The notes under the pieces: generated by a model
Told to the model about the DNA's origin: nothing
Databases searched by the model: none
Seen by the model: the letters and a program-made list of their open reading frames with translations, nothing else
Shown here: positions 58,601-64,000 of the stretch, piece after piece
Layout: every line of letters begins with the position of its first letter
How positions within the stretch are numbered: position 1 is the first letter of the stretch
Made by a program: the position numbers and the translations under genes
NCBI GenBank assembly: GCA_020639135.1
Contig: JACKHE010000004.1
Coordinates: 62,001-126,000, forward strand
Length of the DNA: 64,000 nt
Direction of reading: 5' to 3'
Origin: Phycisphaeraceae bacterium
GTDB taxonomy: Bacteria > Planctomycetota > Phycisphaerae > Phycisphaerales > UBA1924

Positions 58601-60622
58601 TCAGCGGGTCAGGGCCCCGGCCAGCCCGGGGATCTCATCGGCGCCGACGGGGACGGTGATGGTCGAGCCGTCGAAGTCTCTGCCGATTGGTTCGTAGCGG
58701 CCGCCGAGGTGCTCGGCGAGGAAGGCCTCGGCGACGGCGGTGAACGAGGTGCTGTTCTCGGGTCGGCGGAAGCCGTGTCCCTCGTCGGGGTAGAGGACGT
58801 AGGTGACGGGGATGCCCTTGCGCTGCATGGCCTCGACGATCTGGTCGGACTCGGTCTGCTTGACGCGGGGGTCGTTGGCGCCCTGCGCGATGAGCAGGGG
58901 TTTGCTGATCTGATCGACGCGCGAGAGCGGGGAGCGCGCCTCGAGGAACGCCTGCCCCTCGGGGGTGGTGTGATCGCCGACGCGTTTCTTGAAGATCTCG
59001 ACGGCCGGCGCCCAGTAGGGCGGGATGGTGTTGAGGAGCGTGACGATGTTGGAGGGCCCGACGATGTCAACGCCGCAGGCGAACTCGTCGGGTGTGAAGG
59101 TCAGGCCGACGAGCGTGGCGTATCCGCCGTAGGAGCCGCCCATGATGCCGACGCGGTTGGGGTCGGCGAACTGGTGATCGACGGCCCAGTTGACGGCGTC
59201 GATGAGGTCGTCGTGCATCCTCCCGGCCCACTCCTTGTTGCCGGCGTTGAGGAAGTCCTTGCCGAGCCCGGTAGAGCCCCGGTAGTTGACGCTCAGGACG
59301 GCGTAGCCGCGGTTGGCGAGCCACTGGTGGTAGGGGTGGTAGCCCCAGTTGTCGCGCGCCCAGGGGCCGCCGTGGACGAAGAGGACCATGGGCAGCGGGC
59401 TGCGCGGGTGGTCGCCGACGAGCTCGGTGTTGCGTGGGAGCGTGAGGTAGCTGACGAGGTCGTAGCCGTCGCGGGAGGGGATGGCGACGGGGCGCATCTT
59501 GGACAGCGGGAGCCCCTCGAGCTGCGAGCGGTTGGTGAAGAGGAACTTGGCGGTCCTGGCGGGACGGTCGTAGAGGTAGTACTGGACGGGCCCGTCGTCG
59601 AGGAGGTAGGCGACGACCCACTTGGTGTCGTCGTGGGTCCTGCTGATGACCTCGATGTCGCCGTCGGCGATCTTGCGCAGGTAGGCGAAGTCGGGCTTGA
59701 GTGCGTCATCGACGATGACCCAGTCCTTGCGCAGGCGCGTGAAGGCGACGGCCTCGATGTTCTTCTTCGTGGGGTGGACCATCACGTCGGAGAGATCGGC
59801 GTGGGCGTCGTCGGCGATGACGGCCTGCTCGCCGGTCTGGAGGTCGAGCGTGGTCAGCGCGGCGGTGTTGCGCCCGCGGCTGTCGATGAAGTAGAGGATG
59901 TCGCCCGACCTGTCGAAGCCCATGGGGTTGGTGGTGAGGGAGTCCTCCATGGGGATCTTGAGGAAGGGTGTGAACTCGCTGTCGTCGTTGCGGAAGAGCT
60001 CGGAGCCGCCGTCGTCGGTGAATCGTGTGGCGAAGCGGACGTTGTAGTCGTCGTCGGTGACGTAGCCGAGGTAGCCGTTGTTCTCCTGGACGAGCGCGCG
60101 GTCGCCGGTCCCGATGTTGACGCGGTAGATGTCGTGGAACTGCGGGACGCGGTCGTTGATCCCGATGAGGATCTCGCCGGGGAACTTGTCGCTGACCTGC
60201 TGGATCTGCGCGGCGACGCCGTCCATGGGCGTGAGGTCGATGGTCTCGTGTGTGGCGACGTTGGTGGAATAGACGCGCCAGTTCTCGTCGCCGCCCTTGT
60301 CCTGGAGGTAGAGCACGTGGACGTTGTCGTAGGACCAGAAGTAGGTGCGGATGCCGCGATCGGTGTCGTTGGTGACGGGCACGGCGGCGGAGGGGCTGTC
60401 GGCGGGGGCAACCCAGATGTTCAGGACGTCGTCCACGGGCGCGAGGAAGGCGAGGCGCTGGCCGTCGGGGCTGAGGCTGGGCGACGCCTTGTCGGGGTTG
60501 CCGAAGAGGACGTCGCGCGGGATGAGCGTGTCGTCGGCGGCGAGCAGCGGCGCGGCGGTCATTGCCGCGAGCGCGCAGGCCGCGGCGGCGCCGAGTGTGC
60601 GGTGGGCGTTGCGGTTGGTCAT
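58601..60622 (-). CDS. S9 family (prolyl oligopeptidase-type) exported peptidase
   Basis: This 673-aa serine peptidase has a signal peptide (residues 1-32). A seven-bladed propeller follows ('LSPDGQRLAFLAPVDDVLNIWV' and similar blades), then an alpha/beta-hydrolase domain. The oxyanion segment is 'VLFVHGGPWARDNWGYH'. The catalytic Ser is in 'GGSYGGYATL' near residue 496, the Asp is in 'QGANDPRV', and the His is in 'DEGHGF'. The propeller normally limits the substrate to short peptides. GGAG lies 8 nt before the ATG at 60622, which removes 24 spurious residues from the longest frame. Confidence 0.95.
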   Translation of the reverse strand: MTNRNAHRTLGAAAACALAAMTAAPLLAADDTLIPRDVLFGNPDKASPSLSPDGQRLAFLAPVDDVLNIWVAPADSPSAAVPVTNDTDRGIRTYFWSYDNVHVLYLQDKGGDENWRVYSTNVATHETIDLTPMDGVAAQIQQVSDKFPGEILIGINDRVPQFHDIYRVNIGTGDRALVQENNGYLGYVTDDDYNVRFATRFTDDGGSELFRNDDSEFTPFLKIPMEDSLTTNPMGFDRSGDILYFIDSRGRNTAALTTLDLQTGEQAVIADDAHADLSDVMVHPTKKNIEAVAFTRLRKDWVIVDDALKPDFAYLRKIADGDIEVISRTHDDTKWVVAYLLDDGPVQYYLYDRPARTAKFLFTNRSQLEGLPLSKMRPVAIPSRDGYDLVSYLTLPRNTELVGDHPRSPLPMVLFVHGGPWARDNWGYHPYHQWLANRGYAVLSVNYRGSTGLGKDFLNAGNKEWAGRMHDDLIDAVNWAVDHQFADPNRVGIMGGSYGGYATLVGLTFTPDEFACGVDIVGPSNIVTLLNTIPPYWAPAVEIFKKRVGDHTTPEGQAFLEARSPLSRVDQISKPLLIAQGANDPRVKQTESDQIVEAMQRKGIPVTYVLYPDEGHGFRRPENSTSFTAVAEAFLAEHLGGRYEPIGRDFDGSTITVPVGADEIPGLAGALTR

Positions 60623-60763
60623 GAGGAACACTCCTGTGTGGGGTGCGGGGAAGGCGATCGGCCGGCGGGGATGATCACGCGCTGCGTCCGCCATGACGTG
60701 TTGTACCCCGGATCGGCGCGGGGGATGCGGGCGGGCGTCCGGGGGCGCATTCCCGGTGTGGAA

Positions 60764-61519
60764 TCAGTGTTTCGGGGTCGCCCGGCGTGCGGCGGAGGCG
60801 AGGGCGAAGTGCGCCCAGCCGATGGCGGCGGCGGCGGCGGGGATGAGCACGCCGGCCCACTTGTCGGGGGTGATCCTGGCGACGCTCCCGTTGAGCGAGG
60901 TGGTCATGCCCCATCCCATCGTCAGCGGTGAGGCGAACCGCCAGTCGAACGACGCGGGGTCGGGGCGCGCCCAGCCGGTGGACATCGCCCAGATCGGCGC
61001 GCCGGCGACGCACGCGATCGCGACAAGCATCCACGCGCTGCGCATCACGCCGGGCCTGGCCAGGACGCCCAGCGCCATGATGGCGCCGATGAACGCGGCC
61101 CAGGCGCCGAGCGCCAGCGCGATGAGCGCGGTGACGCCCCACGTCCACCCGCCGAGGAGCGTCAGCGGCCAGATGACGGCCTGCGCCGGGACGCACATCG
61201 CGACGACATCGGCGAAGACGGACTCGCCGATGCGCTGGGGTGAAGTCTGGCTGAGCCGGACCATGGGCCAGAGCGCGCCGACACCGAGGCCGATCATGCC
61301 GAGCATGAGCCTGCTGCTGGTGCGGAAGTCGCTGGCGTCGTAGATCCAGAGGTGCTCGACGGCGAAGACGGTCGAGCCGGCGGCGACGAGGAGGTAGAGC
61401 GACCAGAGCAGGGTGATGGTCTTGGGCTCGGGCTCTCGGCGCGGGATGATGAGCCGGCCGCGCGTCGAGGCGTCGCCCGCGTGGCGGTCAGCGTGATTTG
61501 GCGCCTGCCGCGGATTCAT
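60764..61519 (-). CDS. Polytopic membrane protein of unknown function
   Basis: This 251-aa protein has about six transmembrane helices ('LLWSLYLLVAAGSTVFAV', 'SRLMLGMIGLGVGALW', 'LTLLGGWTWGVTALIALALGAWAAFIGAIMALG' and others). The first ~35 residues are hydrophilic and charged, and the C-terminus is basic. No motif is recognised. It overlaps the end of the FtsQ-like gene by 32 nt and has no clear ribosome binding site, so translation is probably coupled. Its position at the end of a murB-ddl-ftsQ string is the only hint of function. Confidence 0.75.
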   Translation of the reverse strand: MNPRQAPNHADRHAGDASTRGRLIIPRREPEPKTITLLWSLYLLVAAGSTVFAVEHLWIYDASDFRTSSRLMLGMIGLGVGALWPMVRLSQTSPQRIGESVFADVVAMCVPAQAVIWPLTLLGGWTWGVTALIALALGAWAAFIGAIMALGVLARPGVMRSAWMLVAIACVAGAPIWAMSTGWARPDPASFDWRFASPLTMGWGMTTSLNGSVARITPDKWAGVLIPAAAAAIGWAHFALASAARRATPKH

Positions 61520-62468
61520 CGAAGTAAACATAGGGCGTGTAGAGATCGACACGGGGCCTTCCGGCGTTGATCCAGGCGGAGTTGCCGAGCAGGGCGTCGA
61601 ACCGGTGGAGTTTCTCGGCGTCGGGCTGCTCGCCGGGCGCCGCGGCGCCGGGGGCGGCCCCCCAAGCGACCTCGGCTCCCTCGGTGGTGCGGATGACGAG
61701 CATGTTGTGATCGAGGAAGCCCCCGATGTCCACGCCGGCGACGTGCTCCCAGGCGCGTCGCGTGCGGAGCAGGGCGAGCAGGTCGAGGCCCGCCTGGACG
61801 TCGCCGCCGACCCAGGTCTGCCCGGGGCGGCGCTGGCCGGCGCTGTCGGTCGGTGGTGAGGCCCAGGGATGCTCGATGACGCGCAGGGGCCACGCGGTGC
61901 CCGCGCGGTATTCGGGCGGGAGCAGCTCGCCGCCCCAGGCGACGAGGTGATCGACGGAGCCGACACGGACGACGGCGGCGGGGGCGCGCCAGGCGCCGGC
62001 GACGTCGATGACGCCGCGCGGCCTGCGCGTGACGGTGGGCCCGGGCTCGGGGAACCATCCGGTCTGGAGGAGCGCCCACTGCGCCTCTTCGAGGGATTCG
62101 GTGTCGAGGGGGTTCGGCGAGCAGCGCGTCAGGACGGTCTCGATCAGGTTGTGCTGGATGGACTGGGGGAGCCAGGTCTGTGTCTCGCCGGAGAGGGTCG
62201 GCCACTGGAAACGGACGTCGAGCGGATCGGCGCGGGTGTCGCCGACGTGCTCGCGCAGGGGGCCGACGCCGAGGGCCGCCCCGGCGGCGATGACGGTGAC
62301 GAGCGCGGCGCCGGCGATTCGCCCGAAGGCGGTCTCGTCGTCCTTCTTGAAGAGGATCGCGGCGAGCGTCCGGCCTGCGCCGATCAGCCCCCCCACCGGC
62401 TCGCCCACGAGGAGGTAGGGGCGGGACTTGCTCTTCTTTTTGCCGCTGGATCGCCGGGTTTTCGCCAT
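61488..62468 (-). CDS. ftsQ: FtsQ/DivIB-like cell-division protein, divergent
   Basis: This 326-aa protein has a basic cytoplasmic tail (KTRRSSGKKKSKSRP) and one transmembrane helix (about residues 64-84). A periplasmic part follows, starting with a POTRA-like segment ('LPQSIQHNLIETVLTRCSPNPLDTESLEEAQWALLQTGWFP') and a beta-rich region ('VVRVGSVDHLVAWGGELLPPEYRAG'). This topology, and the position directly after murB and ddl, are those of FtsQ in division clusters. Sequence identity to known FtsQ looks low, so the name depends mainly on context. AGGAG lies 10 nt before the ATG at 62468. FtsQ recruits FtsB and FtsL to the septum. Confidence 0.65.
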   Translation of the reverse strand: MAKTRRSSGKKKSKSRPYLLVGEPVGGLIGAGRTLAAILFKKDDETAFGRIAGAALVTVIAAGAALGVGPLREHVGDTRADPLDVRFQWPTLSGETQTWLPQSIQHNLIETVLTRCSPNPLDTESLEEAQWALLQTGWFPEPGPTVTRRPRGVIDVAGAWRAPAAVVRVGSVDHLVAWGGELLPPEYRAGTAWPLRVIEHPWASPPTDSAGQRRPGQTWVGGDVQAGLDLLALLRTRRAWEHVAGVDIGGFLDHNMLVIRTTEGAEVAWGAAPGAAAPGEQPDAEKLHRFDALLGNSAWINAGRPRVDLYTPYVYFDESAAGAKSR

Positions 62469-62570
62469 GCGCGGATCGCTCCTGCCTCGGGGCTGGGACT
62501 GGGGGACCATGGGAACATCAACTTCGGCACAGCGGGGGCGATCCCTGCACCGGCGGGGGCGCGGCGACGC

Positions 62571-63527
62571 TCAGGTGGCGGCGACAGGGATCGGCCCGGG
62601 GATGGGGGCGGTCATGCAGGCGGTTTCGACGAGCATCGAGCAGACCCGGGGGAACCCGATCCCGACGGCGGCGGCCGCCTTGGGCAGCAGCGAGTGCGAG
62701 GTGAATCCCGGCATGGTGTTGATCTCGAGGAACCAGGCGGCGCCGGTGGCGTCCAGGAGCCAGTCGGAGCGGGAGATCTGCTCGGCGCCGATGGCGCGGG
62801 CGATCGCGGCGGTGGCGTGGGTGATCCGCTGCGCCACGCCCGGCGGGAGTCCGGGATCGACGGTGTAGATCGTGTCGTCGCGGTGGTACTTCGCCTGGTA
62901 GTCGTAGAGCCCCTCGGCTGGGGTGATCTCGACGATGGGGAGCGTGCGGCCCGCGAGGACGCCGACGGTGAGCTCGCGGCCGGCGATGTAGGGCTCGACC
63001 ATCGCCGCACATTGGGCCGCAACCGCGCGCTGTTTCGTCGCGGCGTGCGCGGCGTTCCACTGGTCGCGTGTGCGGCAGACGAAGAGCCCGACGGTCGAAC
63101 CCTCGTGGACGGGCTTGATGACGACGGGCAGCGGGAGCGGGGGCTCGTGGTCGCTGGCGTTGAAGGCGCAGGCGACGGCGGTGCGCGCGCCGAGCGTTGC
63201 GGCGAGGAGTTTCGACCCCATCTTGTCCATCGCGAGCCGGGCGGTGCGCGCCCGGGCGCCGACGAAGGGTCGGCCGTCCTGTTCGAGCAGGTCCTGCATC
63301 GGTCCGCCCTCGCCCCACGGGCCGTGGAGGGCGGGGAAGACGACATCGCCGGGCATGGCGCGGAGTTCGTCGAGCGTGATGGCGTCGATGCAGCGGTGCT
63401 CGACGGGGAATCCCTCGTCGAGGAGCCCCTGTCGGATGGCGCCGGCGCTGTCGATGCTGACCTGGCGTTCGGCGTCGGGTCCTCCGGCGAGGACGAGGAC
63501 GGTGGGCTTGCGGGGATCGGTGTTCAA
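62571..63527 (-). CDS. ddl: D-alanine--D-alanine ligase
   Basis: This 318-aa ATP-grasp ligase makes D-Ala-D-Ala for peptidoglycan. 'VLAGGPDAERQVSIDSAGAI', 'VFPALHGPWGEGGPMQDLLEQ', 'GARARTARLAMDKMGSK', 'LPVVIKPVHEGSTVG' and 'FLEINTMPGFTSHSLLPKAA' are the expected motifs. It starts with TTG, inside the stop of murB (TTGA); GGAG lies 9 nt upstream. The gene order murB-ddl-ftsQ is that of a dcw cluster and shows that this planctomycete keeps a peptidoglycan pathway. Confidence 0.96.
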   Translation of the reverse strand: MNTDPRKPTVLVLAGGPDAERQVSIDSAGAIRQGLLDEGFPVEHRCIDAITLDELRAMPGDVVFPALHGPWGEGGPMQDLLEQDGRPFVGARARTARLAMDKMGSKLLAATLGARTAVACAFNASDHEPPLPLPVVIKPVHEGSTVGLFVCRTRDQWNAAHAATKQRAVAAQCAAMVEPYIAGRELTVGVLAGRTLPIVEITPAEGLYDYQAKYHRDDTIYTVDPGLPPGVAQRITHATAAIARAIGAEQISRSDWLLDATGAAWFLEINTMPGFTSHSLLPKAAAAVGIGFPRVCSMLVETACMTAPIPGPIPVAAT

Positions 63528-64000
63528 CGGGAGCGTCTCCAGATGACGACCTCGCGCTCGAGGGTGACGCCGTGGGCGTCGCGGACACGCTGCTCGACCA
63601 TCTCCATGAGCCCGATGGCGTCGTGGGCGCAGCCGCCGGGATCGATGCAGATGAAGTTGGCGTGCTTCTCGGAGACGTGCGCGGCGTGGTGTCGGAGGCC
63701 CTTGCAGCCGGCCTGGTCGATGAGGGCTCCGGCGCTGACGCGCTCTCCGGCGACAACGGGGTTCTTGAAGGCGCAGCCGGCGGATCGCTCGGCGAGGGGC
63801 TGCGAGTTCTTCTTGTACTCCATGATCCGCTTGAGCGATTCGCGGAGCGTCTCGGGATCGCCCGGGGTCAGGGCGAAGTCAACGCGGACGACGACGCATC
63901 GGGTCAGGCCGGAGCTGCGGTAGCCGAACTCGATCTCGGCGCGATCGAGGTCGCGCACGGCGCCGTCGGGATCGACGATCTGGACGGTGTTGACGAGGTC
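63524..64000 (-). CDS. murB: UDP-N-acetylenolpyruvoylglucosamine reductase, 5' end cut by window
   Basis: Only the C-terminal 158 codons are present; the frame is open to the window edge. MurB is the flavoenzyme that reduces UDP-GlcNAc-enolpyruvate to UDP-MurNAc. 'FGYRSSGL' fits the R-x-S-x-(F/L) segment. 'AERSAGCAFKNP', with the G-C/S-x-F-K-N-P loop, and 'AGALIDQAGCKGLRHHAAHVSEKHANFI' carry the C-terminal signatures. The conserved late catalytic Glu region is replaced by 'LEREVVIW'. It overlaps ddl by 4 nt. Confidence 0.94.
   Translation of the reverse strand, partial: DLVNTVQIVDPDGAVRDLDRAEIEFGYRSSGLTRCVVVRVDFALTPGDPETLRESLKRIMEYKKNSQPLAERSAGCAFKNPVVAGERVSAGALIDQAGCKGLRHHAAHVSEKHANFICIDPGGCAHDAIGLMEMVEQRVRDAHGVTLEREVVIWRRSR

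Overview
The window is a very GC-rich bacterial chromosome segment, most likely from the Planctomycetota, and probably from the Phycisphaerae. The evidence is of several kinds. One pseudopilin-like protein (21.4-22.5 kb) ends with an exact H-X9-DG motif. A membrane protein (32.0-33.6 kb) carries the zinc ribbon C-x2-C-RYDMTGV...C-PEC-G common in that phylum. A dockerin-like remnant reads DTADLGILLAAFG. There is a large Ser/Thr kinase with TPR repeats, and divergent murB-ddl-ftsQ cell-division genes are present. No tRNA, rRNA, CRISPR array or insertion sequence was recognised.

Layout, left half (1-28 kb). A truncated beta-propeller gene diverges from a TlpA-like thioredoxin across an intergenic region with a 32-bp perfect palindrome. 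Next comes the leftward transcription and ribosome operon rplK-rplA-rplJ-rplL-rpoB-(lipoprotein)-rpoC, which has an unknown lipoprotein gene between rpoB and rpoC. It is followed by an amidohydrolase-like pseudoenzyme, NAD(P)HX epimerase, an RND exporter with pdxH, and dnaB. Then come an H-X9-DG pseudopilin and a divergent pair of class I and class II fructose-bisphosphate aldolases. At 25.36-26.96 kb an AT-rich island holds a two-gene cassette of unknown function: a soluble ~294-aa protein and a four-TM protein. Dispersed hairpin repeats follow.

Layout, right half (28-64 kb). It opens with an APC permease and M19 dipeptidase pair, a zinc-ribbon membrane protein with BioF, HU, a YjbQ-type protein, a redoxin, an amidohydrolase, an MsbA-like ABC exporter, a second pseudopilin and a Ser/Thr kinase. 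A six-gene respiratory operon (50.6 to 44.3 kb, leftward) encodes a tetraheme cytochrome, a Tat 4Fe-4S protein, an NrfD-type membrane subunit, an octaheme HAO-like cytochrome, an unknown 159-aa protein and a porin. An Rrf2-type regulator lies upstream. The window ends with a transaminase-transketolase pair, ruvB, greA, an S9 peptidase and the murB-ddl-ftsQ cluster.

The top strand is C-rich left of about 28 kb and G-rich to the right, whichever way the genes point. This is the behaviour expected at a replication origin or at an inversion breakpoint. Start codons were chosen from Shine-Dalgarno spacing, and functions rest on motifs read by eye; no database search was possible.
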